Positions 8,444-20,216 are shown, numbered from the stretch's first letter. The stretch: DNA of 64,000 bases from Alloalcanivorax profundimaris (GCF_015265435.1 NZ_JABJWH010000037.1:1-64000); one strand, 5' to 3'. The notes: generated by a model not told the origin, from the sequence alone. Made by a program: numbers and translations.

Positions 8444-9392
8444 GGAAGGCTCCTGGTTGGAACAGATCGGGATGGCCACGGCGGATGTCCGCCACGGTCA
8501 GGGGTTTCTTGCCGGGCAGTTGCAGCCGGGTGAGGCGCACGGCGCCGTCGCCGCAGGCCACGATCAGGCCCTCGTCGCTCACCGTGAGGATGCGGCCCGG
8601 CTCGGCCTCGCCGTCGCCGGCCTCGGGGGCCTCGTCCGCGTCCCAGATGCGCAGCGGCTGGCCGCCCAGCTCCACCCAGGCCACCGGCCAGGGGTTGAAG
8701 GCGCGCACCCGGTTGGCGATGCCCCGGGCGGGCAGGCCGAAGTCGAGGCGGGCGCCGGCCTTGCTCAGTTTGCTGGCGTAGGTGACGCCGTCCTCGGGCT
8801 GGGGCTCGGCGCGGGCCAGATGGCCGGGCAGGTCGTCCAGCACCGTGCTCAGCAGGCGGGCGCCCTGGGCGGCCAGGCGGTCGTGCAGCTCGCCGCCGGT
8901 CTCCCGGTCGCCGATGGGCAGTGCCTCGCTGAGCAGCATGGGGCCGGTGTCCAGGCCGGCGTCCATCTTCATGATGGTGTTACCGGTTTCGGTGTCGCCG
9001 GCCAGGATCGCCCACTGGATCGGCGCCGCGCCGCGCCAGCGCGGCAGCAGCGAGCCGTGCACGTTGACGCAGGCCAGGCGTGGCAGGTCGAGCACCGCCT
9101 GGGGGATGATCAGGCCGTAGGCCACCACGATCAGGGCGTCCAGCTCCAGCTCGGCGATTTGCCGCTGGATCGCCTCGTCCTTCAAGGATTCCGGTTGCCA
9201 GACCGGCAGGTCGTTGGCCAACGCCAGCTTCTTCACCGGGCTCTGCACGACTTTCTTGCCGCGCCCGGCGCCCCGGTCGGGCTGGGTGAGCACGGCGGCG
9301 ATGTCATGGGGGCCGTCGATCAGGGCCTGCAGGCTGGCGGCGGCGAAATCCGGGGTGCCGGCGAACGCAATACGGAGAGGCGAAGTACTCAT
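8436..9392 (-). CDS. fmt: Methionyl-tRNA formyltransferase
   Basis: 318 residues. It formylates Met-tRNA(fMet) with 10-formyl-THF for translation initiation. The sequence starts LRIAFAGTPDFAAASLQALI and has the core signature VNVHGSLLPRWRGAAPIQWAI with the catalytic Asn-His pair, then TGNTIMKMDAGLDTGPML. A C-terminal OB-fold domain follows from about residue 205. The ATG touches the end of def (one-base overlap), giving the classical def-fmt pair followed by rsmB. Confidence 0.97.
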   Translation of the reverse strand: MSTSPLRIAFAGTPDFAAASLQALIDGPHDIAAVLTQPDRGAGRGKKVVQSPVKKLALANDLPVWQPESLKDEAIQRQIAELELDALIVVAYGLIIPQAVLDLPRLACVNVHGSLLPRWRGAAPIQWAILAGDTETGNTIMKMDAGLDTGPMLLSEALPIGDRETGGELHDRLAAQGARLLSTVLDDLPGHLARAEPQPEDGVTYASKLSKAGARLDFGLPARGIANRVRAFNPWPVAWVELGGQPLRIWDADEAPEAGDGEAEPGRILTVSDEGLIVACGDGAVRLTRLQLPGKKPLTVADIRRGHPDLFQPGAFLG

Positions 9393-9898
9393 CAGGCGTT
9401 CTGGCGGTGGATTTTCTGGAGTTTCTTCTTGATCCGGTCCCGTTTCAGCCGCGACACGTAATCCACGAACAGCTTGCCGTCCAGGTGATCGATCTCGTGC
9501 TGGATGCAGGTGGCCAGGATGCCGTCGGTGACGATCTCGAACGGCTCGCCGTCCCGGCCCAGGGCGTTGATGCGCACCTTGGCCGGGCGCTCCACCTTCT
9601 CGTAGAAGCCGGGCACCGACAGGCAGCCTTCCTCGTAGGGGGCCAGGTCCTCGGTGAGGGGCGTGATTTCCGGATTGATGAACACCTGGGGCTGGTCGCG
9701 TTCCTCGGACACGTCGATCACCAGCACGCGCTGGTGCACGTTCACCTGGGTGGCCGCCAGACCGATCCCGGACGCGTCGTACATGGTCTCGATCATGTCG
9801 TCGATCAGTTTGCGAAGCGCGTCATCCACCTGCTCCACCGGTTTTGCTACGGTGCGGAGTCGTGGGTCGGGAAATTCCAATATCTCCAGCTTGGCCAT
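9392..9898 (-). CDS. def: Peptide deformylase
   Basis: 168 residues with the three deformylase motifs: GIGLAATQ (about 44-51), EEGCLSVPG (about 89-97, with the metal-binding Cys) and [12 protein letters not shown] (about 132-143, HEXXH). It removes the N-formyl group from nascent proteins. The start ATG has CAGGAG upstream. It is the first gene of the minus-strand def-fmt-rsmB-trkA-trkH run and is divergent from the LysM-dprA genes. Confidence 0.97.
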   Translation of the reverse strand: MAKLEILEFPDPRLRTVAKPVEQVDDALRKLIDDMIETMYDASGIGLAATQVNVHQRVLVIDVSEERDQPQVFINPEITPLTEDLAPYEEGCLSVPGFYEKVERPAKVRINALGRDGEPFEIVTDGILATCIQHEIDHLDGKLFVDYVSRLKRDRIKKKLQKIHRQNA

Positions 9899-10065
9899 GG
9901 GGCTCCTGCGTCTCTATCCAGCTGCTTGCCAGCTACTTGTGAAGCTGCTTTAAATTTGGTTGCTAAATCTATGATCGCGTTGCTAATATCCGGTGACGAC
10001 TGTGTTCGATCCAGGGGTGCGTCCGCCTTGTCGCGGATGCCGATAATCATAAAAGGAATCCGCTG

Positions 10066-11139
10066 ATGATGAAATCGCTGCAGCGAATCCTGTGTCTGGG
10101 GGTACTGCTGGTGGCGTCCCAGGCGATGGCCGACAGCATCCAGCTCCGTGACGGTCATCCCGACGTCTATTACGTCAAGAAGGGCGATACCCTCTGGGAT
10201 ATCAGCGCCCGGTTCCTGGAGAACCCCTGGCAGTGGCCGGAACTCTGGCACGACAACCCGGAGATCGACAACCCGCACCTGATCTACCCCGGGGATGAGA
10301 TCCGCCTGTCCTGGCAAGGCGGCGAGCCGCGCCTCACCGTGAACCGGGACGGCAACAGCCGCACCCAACTGCCCGACGGCACCATCAAACTGACGCCCCG
10401 CGCCCGGGAGCTGGACCGCGACAGCGCCATCCCCGCCATCCCCATGAGCGCCATCCAGAGCTATCTGAAGGAAGCCCTGGTGGTGAGCCGCGAGGAAATC
10501 GCCGATGCCCCCTACGTGGTGGGCGGCCAGGACCGGCGCGTGGTCTACGGCATGGGCGACACCATCTACGCCCGCGACCCGGACAGCCAGTTCGAGAACG
10601 CCCCGCCCCGCTACGGCATCTACCGGGTGGGCGAGGAATACGTGGACCCGGAAACCGACGAAGTGCTCGGCTACGAGGCGCGGCAGATCGGCCTGGCCAG
10701 CATCACCGGCCACGAGGACGACATGGTGACCATGGAAGTGGTGCGCTCCTCCGAGGACATCCGCGTGGACGACCGGCTGTTCCCGCAACCGGACCGCCGC
10801 GTGCGCGCCGTGCTCTATCCCCACGCGCCGGATGAGAAAACCACTGGTCACATCATCCGCTTCTTCGACCGCATCAACAGTGTCGCCCGCAATGACGTGG
10901 TGGTGATGAATCTGGGCGAACGCGAGGGCATGGAGCCCGGCCACGTGCTGGACATCTTCCAGCAGGGCGAGCTGGTCCGCGACCGCCAGCGTGACGAAAT
11001 GGTGCGCCTGCCGCGCACCCGCTCCGGCAGCCTGGTGCTGTTCCGGGTCTACGAGAAGGTCAGCTACGGCCTGATCATGGAATCCCTCCGTCCCATCTAC
11101 ATGCAGGACATCGTGGAAAGCCCGGAGGGCAGTTACTGA
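10066..11139 (+). CDS. LysM-domain peptidoglycan-binding protein
   Basis: 357 residues. A signal peptide (MMKSLQRILCLGVLLVASQAMA) is followed by one LysM domain at about residues 30-80 (YYVKKGDTLWDISARFLENPWQWPE and NPHLIYPGDEIRL). A long C-terminal part with no motif I recognise follows. AAGGA lies 8 bases before the first ATG. The gene sits immediately before dprA, as in many pseudomonads. It is presumably periplasmic and cell-wall associated. The exact function is unknown. Confidence 0.92.
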   Translation: MMKSLQRILCLGVLLVASQAMADSIQLRDGHPDVYYVKKGDTLWDISARFLENPWQWPELWHDNPEIDNPHLIYPGDEIRLSWQGGEPRLTVNRDGNSRTQLPDGTIKLTPRARELDRDSAIPAIPMSAIQSYLKEALVVSREEIADAPYVVGGQDRRVVYGMGDTIYARDPDSQFENAPPRYGIYRVGEEYVDPETDEVLGYEARQIGLASITGHEDDMVTMEVVRSSEDIRVDDRLFPQPDRRVRAVLYPHAPDEKTTGHIIRFFDRINSVARNDVVVMNLGEREGMEPGHVLDIFQQGELVRDRQRDEMVRLPRTRSGSLVLFRVYEKVSYGLIMESLRPIYMQDIVESPEGSY

Positions 11140-11184
11140 CACCGCGACCGACATCGCTTCAACCGGCGCACAAGGAGGTGCGCG

Positions 11185-12234
11185 ATGGATGGACAACTCC
11201 GGCGGCTGGCTCTGAGCGCCGCCTTTTCCCCCGACTCCGCCCGGCTAGGCCGGGCCCTGCGTGAACTCAACCCGGACCGGGATGATCTGCTGCGCTTCGT
11301 GCCGCGCCTGAGCGCCGGTGGGCAGGCGCGCCTGCTCCGCGATCCCGGCGTCCTGACGCCGGTGCGCGACAGCCTGGCCGCCCACGGCTGGCGCTGGCTG
11401 GCCCTGGGCGACGACGACTACCCGCCGCTGCTCGCCGACCTGGACGACGCCCCCGGGGTGCTGGCGGTGCGCGGCGACCCCGCCGCCCTGGCCGCGCCCC
11501 AGCTGGCCATGGTGGGCGCCCGCCACGCCTCCGCGGACGGCCTCGACAATGCCCACCGCTTCGCCCGTGCCCTGGCCGGCGCCGGCTTCACCATCACCAG
11601 CGGCCTGGCCCTGGGCGTGGACGGCGCCGCCCACCGGGGCGCGCTGGAGGCGCCGGGGCCCACGGTGGCGGTGCTCGGCTGCGGTCCGGACCGCGTCTAC
11701 CCGGCCCGCCACGGCGGCCTGGCCGAGGCCATCGTCGATGGCGGCGGCGCGGTGATCACCGAATTCGCCCCCGGCGACGGCCCCCTAGCCCGGCACTTCC
11801 CCATGCGCAACCGGGTGATCAGCGGGCTCAGCCTGGCCACCATCGTGGTGGAGGCGGCACCGCGCAGCGGCTCGTTGATCACCGCCCGCACCGCCGCCGA
11901 GCAGGGCCGCGAGGTGTTCGCCGTGCCCGGTTCGTTGCACAACCCGCTCAGCAAGGGCTGCCACCGCCTGCTGCGCGACGGCGCCAACTGGCTGGAAAGC
12001 GTGGACGACGTGCTGCAAGCGTTCGGCGACTTCCGCCGCGTGATCGACGACAGCCCCGCCCTGAACACGGACCAGCCGGCCCTGCTCCGGCACTTCACCG
12101 GCGGCGTCAACGACCTGGACGCGCTGTGTCGGCGCAGCGGCCTGGGCATGGCGGAGCTGGCCGACCGGCTTGCCGAGCTGGAGCTGGACGGCCGGGTGAC
12201 GCGCGCCCGGGGCGGCTATGTGATCCGCCGCTGA
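11185..12234 (+). CDS. dprA: DNA-processing protein DprA
   Basis: 349 residues. The central Rossmann-like DprA domain contains [56 protein letters not shown] and [13 protein letters not shown]-terminal winged-helix-like domain follows (about 290-349). DprA loads RecA on incoming single-stranded DNA during natural transformation. A strong AAGGAGG precedes the ATG at 11185. tsaC follows after 40 bases on the same strand. Confidence 0.95.
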   Translation: MDGQLRRLALSAAFSPDSARLGRALRELNPDRDDLLRFVPRLSAGGQARLLRDPGVLTPVRDSLAAHGWRWLALGDDDYPPLLADLDDAPGVLAVRGDPAALAAPQLAMVGARHASADGLDNAHRFARALAGAGFTITSGLALGVDGAAHRGALEAPGPTVAVLGCGPDRVYPARHGGLAEAIVDGGGAVITEFAPGDGPLARHFPMRNRVISGLSLATIVVEAAPRSGSLITARTAAEQGREVFAVPGSLHNPLSKGCHRLLRDGANWLESVDDVLQAFGDFRRVIDDSPALNTDQPALLRHFTGGVNDLDALCRRSGLGMAELADRLAELELDGRVTRARGGYVIRR

Positions 12235-12274
12235 ACTGGCGGCGTACCGGCCGCAGCGGGTATCCTCTCGCCGC

Positions 12275-14564
<2,290 letters not shown>

Positions 14565-14635
14565 GTTCCGGGTTTTACAACTTTTGCCGTCCCCATGCTG
14601 GCGGCGCCGCGGCAATCGCGGTGAAATGCGTACAC

Positions 14636-14660
14636 GGGCGCCGCTGAGCGCCCGATTTTT
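14636..14660 (+). terminator. Possible weak rho-independent terminator after aroE
   Basis: GGGCGC (14636-14641) and GCGCCC (14648-14653) form a 6-bp GC stem with a 6-base loop, followed by GATTTTT. It lies 72 bases after the aroE stop and about 100 bases before the LpxR-like gene. The stem is short, so its efficiency is uncertain. Confidence 0.45.
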
Positions 14661-14758
14661 CGGGATCGGCCGGGGGCCTGTCCGCCCTGCCTTGCCCTTT
14701 CGCCTTGCGCCGTCCCGGACGGCGATTGCTTGCCCGTTTGTTGCTCTGGAGGAACGCC

Positions 14759-15745
14759 ATGCGTTCAGTGTTTCATGCCCTGGTTCTGGCAGGCTGCCTG
14801 ACGCCCGCCCTGGGCCTGGCCAATACCTTCGGTTTTTCCTGGGACAATGATCTCTTTCTCGGTCAGGACAAGAACTACACCAACGGCGTGCGCCTGAGCT
14901 GGGTCGGCGACGGCCAGGCCGACTGCGAAAACAACGGCGGCTTCACCTGCGGCGTGGCGCGCACCCTGGACCCGCTGCCCGGCGTGTCCGCCGCCGATGA
15001 GCGCCACGCGCTCACCGTGAGCCTGCAGCAGATCATGATCACCCCGTCGGACATCGAGCGGGAAACCCCGGATTACAACGACCTACCCTACGTGGGCTAC
15101 GCCAACCTGGAAGTGGGCCTGTTCAGCTGGGACCGCAAGAATCTGTACGGCTATGGCCTACGCGGCGGCGTGGTGGGCCCGGATTCCGGCGCCGAGCGCA
15201 GCCAGGAGATGGTGCACCGGGTCACCGGCTCCAACGAGCCCCAGGGCTGGGACAACCAGCTCGGGCCGGATACCATCGGCGGCGTCTGGTTCCTGCACGC
15301 CCACCGCCTGTTCCGCAATACCAGCGACAGTGGTTACCAGATCGAACTGGGCACCGCCTGGGGCATCGACGCCAACAACTTCGACGGCAACGCCCAGGCC
15401 GGCGGCTTCATCCGCTTCGGCCGCAACCTGCCCGGTAACTTCATCCCGGATTACGCCGGCATCGGCACCGCCGGCTCCCTGGTGGGCCTGTTCGACAACC
15501 CGGGCTTCGGCTGGGAAGTGTTCCTGGGCGCCGCCGGCCAGTACAACGGTTATTCCTACATCGAGGAACACGCCGGCCGCTACGACATCGAGACGCGGGA
15601 CTTCACCGGCAGCCTGATCACCGGCTTCGGCCTGCGCAACAGCGGCTTCAGTTTCACCCTGACCCTGCAGACCTCCACCTCGCCGATTCGCGACAGCAGC
15701 GACCCGCTCAGCTTCGGCAACATGTCCTTCATGTGGGCGATCTGA
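14759..15745 (+). CDS. LpxR-like lipid A 3'-O-deacylase (DUF2219), outer membrane
   Basis: 328 residues. A signal peptide (MRSVFHALVLAGCLTPALGLA) is followed by FSWDNDLFLGQDKNYTNGVRLSW, the N-terminal hallmark of the LpxR/DUF2219 family. The remainder alternates aromatic and glycine residues, as in a 12-strand beta-barrel. LpxR proteins remove the 3'-acyloxyacyl chain of lipid A in the outer membrane. The last residues, SFMWAI, are short of the usual terminal aromatic signal but compatible. The ATG at 14759 follows GGAGG; the frame upstream is longer but lacks a signal peptide at its start. Enzymatic activity is inferred from family. Confidence 0.85.
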   Translation: MRSVFHALVLAGCLTPALGLANTFGFSWDNDLFLGQDKNYTNGVRLSWVGDGQADCENNGGFTCGVARTLDPLPGVSAADERHALTVSLQQIMITPSDIERETPDYNDLPYVGYANLEVGLFSWDRKNLYGYGLRGGVVGPDSGAERSQEMVHRVTGSNEPQGWDNQLGPDTIGGVWFLHAHRLFRNTSDSGYQIELGTAWGIDANNFDGNAQAGGFIRFGRNLPGNFIPDYAGIGTAGSLVGLFDNPGFGWEVFLGAAGQYNGYSYIEEHAGRYDIETRDFTGSLITGFGLRNSGFSFTLTLQTSTSPIRDSSDPLSFGNMSFMWAI

Positions 15746-15776
15746 TTCACTGGCCCACCGGATTCATGCCACTCGC

Positions 15777-15851
15777 TGTAGGAGCGGCTTTAGCCGCGAT
15801 CGGGCCGTGCTGCTGCCCAGGCGCGATTTTCGCGGCTGAAGCCGCTCCTAC
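15777..15851. repeat. REP-like palindromic intergenic repeat, copy 2
   Basis: TGTAGGAGCGGCTTTAGCCG at the left and CGGCTGAAGCCGCTCCTAC at the right are near-perfect inverse complements, with CGCGA/TCGCG inner arms. It is the same family as 4174-4255 and again lies between convergent genes (the LpxR-like gene and the carbonic anhydrase-like gene). Confidence 0.8.
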
Positions 15852-15855
15852 CGGT

Positions 15856-16392
15856 TTACGGCTGCGCGTTTAGGTAATCGTCCTTGAGCTTCACGTAGTT
15901 GCCGGCCACGTAGGGCAGGAAACGCACTTCCTGCTCGGTGAGCTCGCGCACCGGCCGCGCCGGGCGGCCCCGGTACAGCCAGCCGGACTCCAGCCGCTTG
16001 CCCGGACTCACCAGGCTGCCGGCGGCCAGCATCACGTCGCTCTCCACCACGGCGCCGTCCATGATCATGGTCTGCATGCCGATCATCACCCGGTCGCCCA
16101 CGGTGCAGCCGTGCAGCATGGCCTGGTGGCCGATGGTCACGTCGGCGCCGATTTCCAGGGGGAAGCCGCCCGGGTTGAACTCGGAGGCGTGTGTGATGTG
16201 CAGCACCGCGTTATCCTGGATGCTGGTGCGCGCGCCCACGCGGATGCGGTGCATGTCGCCGCGCACCACGGCCCCCGGCCACAGCGAGCAGTCGTCGCCC
16301 AGTGTCACGTCGCCGATCACGGTGGACGCCGGGTCCACGTAAACCCGCTCGCCGAGGGCCGGTGCCTTGTCTTGGAAGGGGCGAATCCCCAT
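15856..16392 (-). CDS. Gamma carbonic anhydrase-like hexapeptide-repeat protein (YrdA type)
   Basis: 178 residues forming a left-handed beta-helix of hexapeptide repeats, for example VIGDVTLGDDCSLWPGAVVRGD, RTSIQDNAVLHI and IGADVTIGHQAMLHGCTVGDRVMIGM. The metal-ligand histidines of the gamma-class family fall in VLHITH and IGHQAMLHG. The ATG at 16392 is preceded by AGGAGGAGAG. An upstream ATG at 16410 would place that ribosome site inside the gene, so it is rejected. The family is YrdA/PaaY-like, and catalytic activity is often undetected. Confidence 0.9.
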   Translation of the reverse strand: MGIRPFQDKAPALGERVYVDPASTVIGDVTLGDDCSLWPGAVVRGDMHRIRVGARTSIQDNAVLHITHASEFNPGGFPLEIGADVTIGHQAMLHGCTVGDRVMIGMQTMIMDGAVVESDVMLAAGSLVSPGKRLESGWLYRGRPARPVRELTEQEVRFLPYVAGNYVKLKDDYLNAQP

Positions 16393-16442
16393 CTCTCTCC
16401 TCCTGAACATTTCGTTAGTGCCCGTTTATACCGAGAGGTCCC

Positions 16443-18479
16443 ATGAGCCACAATCCGCTGATCGATTACCCGGATCTGCCGCCGTTTTCCGAAATCCGCC
16501 CCGAGCACGTCAAGCCGGCGGTGGAAAGCCTGGTGGCGGCCGGCCGCGAACGCATCCGCGAGGTGCTGGCCAAGGGCGACTTCAGCTACCGCGCCCTGGA
16601 ACAGACCCTGGCCGAGGAGGACGACCGGCTGGGCAAGGCGTTCGGCCCGGTGGGGCATCTCAACGCCGTGGCCCAGAACGAGGCCCTGCGTGAAGCCTAC
16701 AACGCCTGCCTGCCTCTGCTCAGCGAATACGGCACCGAGGTGGGCCAGAACGCGGACCTGTTCGCCGCTTATCAGGCTCTGCGCGAAAGCGACGAATTCC
16801 AGCGGCTCAGCCCGGCCGGGCAAAAGGACATCGACAACACCCTGCGCGATTTCCGGCTGTCCGGCGTGGCGCTGTCCGGCGAGCAGAAAAAGCAGTACAT
16901 GGAGAACGCCAAGCGCCTCTCCGAGCTGACCACCCGCTACGAAAACAACCTGCTGGACGCCACCCAGGCCTGGAAGAAGCATGTCACCGACGAAAGCGAG
17001 CTGGAAGGCGTGCCGGAAACCGCCCTGGCCGGCGCCGCCGACCGGGCCCGCGCCGAGGGCCTGGAGGAAGGCTGGCTGCTGACCCTGGACGTGCCGGTGT
17101 TCCTGGCGGTGATGAGCCACGCCCGCAACCGGGCCCTGCGCGAGGAGATGTACCGCGCCTTCACCACCCGCGCCTCCGATCAGGGCCCCCACGCCGGTGA
17201 GTACGACAACGCCGAGATCATGGACGAGATCCTCAAGCTGCGCCATGAGCAGGCGATCCTGCTCGGTTTCGCCAACTACGCGGAGGAATCCCTGGCCACC
17301 AAGATGGCCCGGGACGTGGACGAGGTGATGACCTTCCTGCAGGACCTGGCGCGGCGCGCCAAGCCCCAGGCGGAACAGGAGCTGGCGGAGCTGAAGGCGT
17401 TCGCCGCCGAGCAGGGCGCCGACGATGTGCGGCCCTGGGACCTGGGCTTCTGGAGCGAGCGGCTCCGCGAGGCCCGCTACGACCTGTCCGAGGAAGCCCT
17501 GCGCCCCTGGTTCCCGGCGGAAACCGTGATCGACGGCATGTTCCAGGTGGTGGGCAAGTTGTTCGGCATCCGCTTCCGCCCCCGGGAGGACGTGGACACC
17601 TGGCACCCGGACGTGCGTTTCTACGAACTGGTGGACGAGGACGGCACCGTGCGCGCCGCCTTCTACCTGGACATGTACGCGCGCACCGGCAAGCGTGGCG
17701 GCGCCTGGATGGACGACGCCCGCATCCGCCGGCGCCGGCTGGACGGTTCCCTGCAGACCCCGGTGGCCTACCTGACCTGTAACTTCGCGCCGCCGGCCGG
17801 CGGCAAGCCCGGCCTGCTCACCCACGATGAAGTGGTCACCCTGTTCCACGAGTTCGGCCACGGCCTGCACCACATGCTCACCGAGCAGGACGTGCCCGGC
17901 ATCTCCGGCATCAACGGTGTGGCCTGGGACGCGGTGGAACTGCCCAGCCAGTTCCTGGAAAACTGGTGCTGGACCGAGGAAGGCCTGGCGCTGATCTCCG
18001 GCCATTACGAAACCGGCGAGCCGCTGCCCAAGGACATGCTCGACAAGATGCTGGCGGCGAAGAACTTCCAGAGCGCCATGGGCATGATGCGCCAGCTGGA
18101 ATTCTCCCTGTTCGACATGCGTCTGCACGCCGAATACCGGGATGGCATGAGCATCCAGAAGGTGCTCGACGAAGTGCGCGAGGAAGTGTCGGTAATCAAA
18201 CCGCCGGCGTTCAACCGCTTCCAGAACGGCTTCGCGCACATCTTCGCCGGCGGTTACGCGGCGGGCTACTACAGCTACAAATGGGCGGAGGTGCTGTCCT
18301 GCGACGCCTACTCGCGGTTCGAGGAAGAAGGCCCGTTCAACGCCGACACCGGCCGCGACTTCCGCGAGAAGATCCTCGCCCGGGGCGGCAGCCAGGAGCC
18401 CATGGAGCTGTTCGTGGCGTTCCGTGGCCGCGAGCCCAGCGTCGAGCCCCTGCTGCGCCACAGCGGCATCGAAGGATAA
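16443..18479 (+). CDS. prlC: Oligopeptidase A (M3 zinc metallopeptidase)
   Basis: 678 residues, the normal size for PrlC/OpdA. The zinc site is HEFGHGLHHML at about residue 470, with the downstream glutamate region in ENWCWTEEGLALI. The N-terminal helical half (MSHNPLIDYPDLPPFSEIRPEHVKPAVE) is typical. It is a cytoplasmic peptidase that finishes degradation of signal peptides and other oligopeptides. The YheV-like gene follows by 8 bases, a pairing common in gammaproteobacteria. Confidence 0.96.
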   Translation: MSHNPLIDYPDLPPFSEIRPEHVKPAVESLVAAGRERIREVLAKGDFSYRALEQTLAEEDDRLGKAFGPVGHLNAVAQNEALREAYNACLPLLSEYGTEVGQNADLFAAYQALRESDEFQRLSPAGQKDIDNTLRDFRLSGVALSGEQKKQYMENAKRLSELTTRYENNLLDATQAWKKHVTDESELEGVPETALAGAADRARAEGLEEGWLLTLDVPVFLAVMSHARNRALREEMYRAFTTRASDQGPHAGEYDNAEIMDEILKLRHEQAILLGFANYAEESLATKMARDVDEVMTFLQDLARRAKPQAEQELAELKAFAAEQGADDVRPWDLGFWSERLREARYDLSEEALRPWFPAETVIDGMFQVVGKLFGIRFRPREDVDTWHPDVRFYELVDEDGTVRAAFYLDMYARTGKRGGAWMDDARIRRRRLDGSLQTPVAYLTCNFAPPAGGKPGLLTHDEVVTLFHEFGHGLHHMLTEQDVPGISGINGVAWDAVELPSQFLENWCWTEEGLALISGHYETGEPLPKDMLDKMLAAKNFQSAMGMMRQLEFSLFDMRLHAEYRDGMSIQKVLDEVREEVSVIKPPAFNRFQNGFAHIFAGGYAAGYYSYKWAEVLSCDAYSRFEEEGPFNADTGRDFREKILARGGSQEPMELFVAFRGREPSVEPLLRHSGIEG

Positions 18480-18487
18480 GCCGAAGC

Positions 18488-18682
18488 ATGAAACGCCAGT
18501 TCATCGCCGGCGCCGCCTGCCCGTCCTGCGGCGCCGTTGACCGCATTCAACGCTGCATCGAAGGCGAGACCATCTGGATGGAGTGCGTGGCCTGCGGGCT
18601 GGTCCGCAATCTGGATGACCAGCCCCCGGCCACGGACGCCAACGAGCAGCCGGTGACCCTGCAAAAGCCCAGCAAAAAATAA
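18488..18682 (+). CDS. yheV: YheV-family small zinc-ribbon-like protein
   Basis: 64 residues with four cysteines in two pairs: FIAGAACPSCGAVDRI and WMECVACGLVRNLDD. This is the pattern of the YheV/TIGR02443 putative metal-binding family. It lies 8 bases after prlC and is presumably in the same transcript. The function of the family is unknown. The symbol rests on the cysteine pattern and position. Confidence 0.85.
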   Translation: MKRQFIAGAACPSCGAVDRIQRCIEGETIWMECVACGLVRNLDDQPPATDANEQPVTLQKPSKK

Positions 18683-18700
18683 GCCGAGGGAGGAAGGACG

Positions 18701-18976
18701 ATGGCCAACCCGCGAGTCGATGACCCGCTCACCCTGCATCTGGGACACGAAGAGCTGGTCATCCGGCGGCGCTATGAGACGCTGAGCATCATCAACGACT
18801 TTCTGATCGCCATCTGGTTCTTGCTGGGGAGTATCTTCTTCCTCTACCCGAGCCTGGAAAAGCCGGCGGTCTGGTTGTTCATCATCGGCAGTTTCCAGTT
18901 CATGATCCGCCCCACCCTGCGCCTGATCAGCCATGTTCATCTACAGCGCATGCCGGAGAACAGCTGGGAACGCTAG
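18701..18976 (+). CDS. YrhK-domain small membrane protein
   Basis: 91 residues with two membrane helices (FLIAIWFLLGSIFFLYP and VWLFIIGSFQFMIRPTLRLI) separated by a short turn. It matches the YrhK domain pattern of ETLSxxND and GSxxFxxP. GAGGGAGGA precedes the ATG by about 7 bases. It lies 18 bases after the YheV-like gene and is probably the last gene of that run. No function is known to me. Confidence 0.8.
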   Translation: MANPRVDDPLTLHLGHEELVIRRRYETLSIINDFLIAIWFLLGSIFFLYPSLEKPAVWLFIIGSFQFMIRPTLRLISHVHLQRMPENSWER

Positions 18977-19009
18977 CGGCCTGGCGTTGCAGGAGCGCCC
19001 GGCCGTTCC

Positions 19010-20209
19010 CTACCGCATAAAACCGGTCTTAAGACCCGCCGTGGTGCGCGCCATTTCCCGGCGCAGCCAGGGCACCCGGTCCATGGCCGGGAACAGGGCG
19101 TCGCGGGCGGCCGGCACCAGGCGCCCGTGGGACTGGAACGCCGGCGTCAGCCAGCGGCTCATGCGCTGATAGAAGCGGATGCCGCCCCGGCGGGCGCGGT
19201 GGTAACGGGCCCAGGCCGCCGGCCAGTCGGCGCTGGCGGCCACCGCCGCCGCGATTTCCCGGGCGTCCAGCAGCGCCATGTTGGCGCCCTGGCCGAGCTG
19301 CGGACTCATGGCGTGGGCGGCGTCGCCCAGGAAGCCCAGCCGGCCGGCGCCCCAGCGCCGCATGATCACATCCCGATAGGTGGCCACCAGCAGGTCCGAG
19401 GGCGCGTTCAAGCCCTCCAGTACCGGCGCCAGCCGGGGCCAGGCCTCCAGAGCCCGGGCCTTCCAGGCATGGAAATCCACCTCGCCGGCCCGCCAGCGGT
19501 CCAGTTCCGTGACCGGCAGACTCCAGAAGAAGCTCACCAGATCCTGGTCCGGCGCCGCCGGCGAGCGCCCGGTGGGCAGCAGGCCGGCCATGGTGTGGGC
19601 GCCCTGGTAGCGTTGCCGCAGGCAATCCGGGTCCAGGTCCGTGGCCATGGGGCGCATCGCCCAGATCGCCCCCCAGGGGTAGCGGCGGTCATAGCGCACC
19701 CAGGCCGGCGGACGCAGCCGGCTGTGGCTGCCGTTGGCCACCAGTACCGCGTCGAAGCGGCGCCGCCGGTGGTGGCCGTCCTGGTCCAGATCCAGCCACA
19801 CCCGGTCCTCGCCGTGGGCCAGGGCGCGCACCCGGGTGCCGGTAAGCCGTTCGTGGGGCTCCGCCTGGAGGGCTTCGTCCAGGGTTTGGCAGAGGCTGGC
19901 CCGGTGCACGCCCAGGCCGTCCAGGCCCGGTTCCAGGCTGGCGTAGCGCACCCGCATCACGGTGCGGCCTTCCGGGGTGTCGCCGAACAGGCTGTGAATC
20001 GGCGCGCCGCGTTCGCGGATCGGGCCGGCCAGGCCCATCTCGGTGAGCACCGCCAGCCCGGAGGGCTGCAGCAGCAGGCCGGCGCCCACCGGCGCGGGTG
20101 CCGGGGCCTGCTCGATCAGGGTGACACGGTGGCCTTGCCGGGCCAGCAGGCAGGCACTGGCCAGGCCGGCGGTGCCGGCGCCGACCACGGCGATGGTTTG
20201 CGGCTTCAT
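19010..20209 (-). CDS. FAD-dependent aromatic-ring-type monooxygenase
   Basis: 399 residues of the class A flavin monooxygenase fold. The N-terminal dinucleotide-binding motif is IAVVGAGTAGLASACLLARQGH, followed by a GAGLLLQPSGLAVL substrate-side strand. A DGxxSRxR-like segment reads LVANGSHSRLRPP, and the second FAD motif GRLGFLGDAAHAMSPQLGQGANMALLDA lies at about residues 285-310. The substrate cannot be read from the sequence. UbiH-like and salicylate hydroxylase-like enzymes share this layout. It starts 7 bases after the DUF4190-like gene, suggesting co-transcription. Confidence 0.88.
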   Translation of the reverse strand: MKPQTIAVVGAGTAGLASACLLARQGHRVTLIEQAPAPAPVGAGLLLQPSGLAVLTEMGLAGPIRERGAPIHSLFGDTPEGRTVMRVRYASLEPGLDGLGVHRASLCQTLDEALQAEPHERLTGTRVRALAHGEDRVWLDLDQDGHHRRRRFDAVLVANGSHSRLRPPAWVRYDRRYPWGAIWAMRPMATDLDPDCLRQRYQGAHTMAGLLPTGRSPAAPDQDLVSFFWSLPVTELDRWRAGEVDFHAWKARALEAWPRLAPVLEGLNAPSDLLVATYRDVIMRRWGAGRLGFLGDAAHAMSPQLGQGANMALLDAREIAAAVAASADWPAAWARYHRARRGGIRFYQRMSRWLTPAFQSHGRLVPAARDALFPAMDRVPWLRREMARTTAGLKTGFMR

Positions 20210-20216
20210 GGCGGCG

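Noticed and set aside
14705-14758. Longer N-terminus for the LpxR-like protein
   Set aside because: It puts a basic Arg-rich leader before the signal peptide and lacks a ribosome site. GGAGG precedes the ATG at 14759.
16317-18461. 714-codon open frame antisense to prlC
   Set aside because: Composition is His/Ala/Val/Gly-rich with no domain. prlC on the other strand has its zinc motif and normal length.
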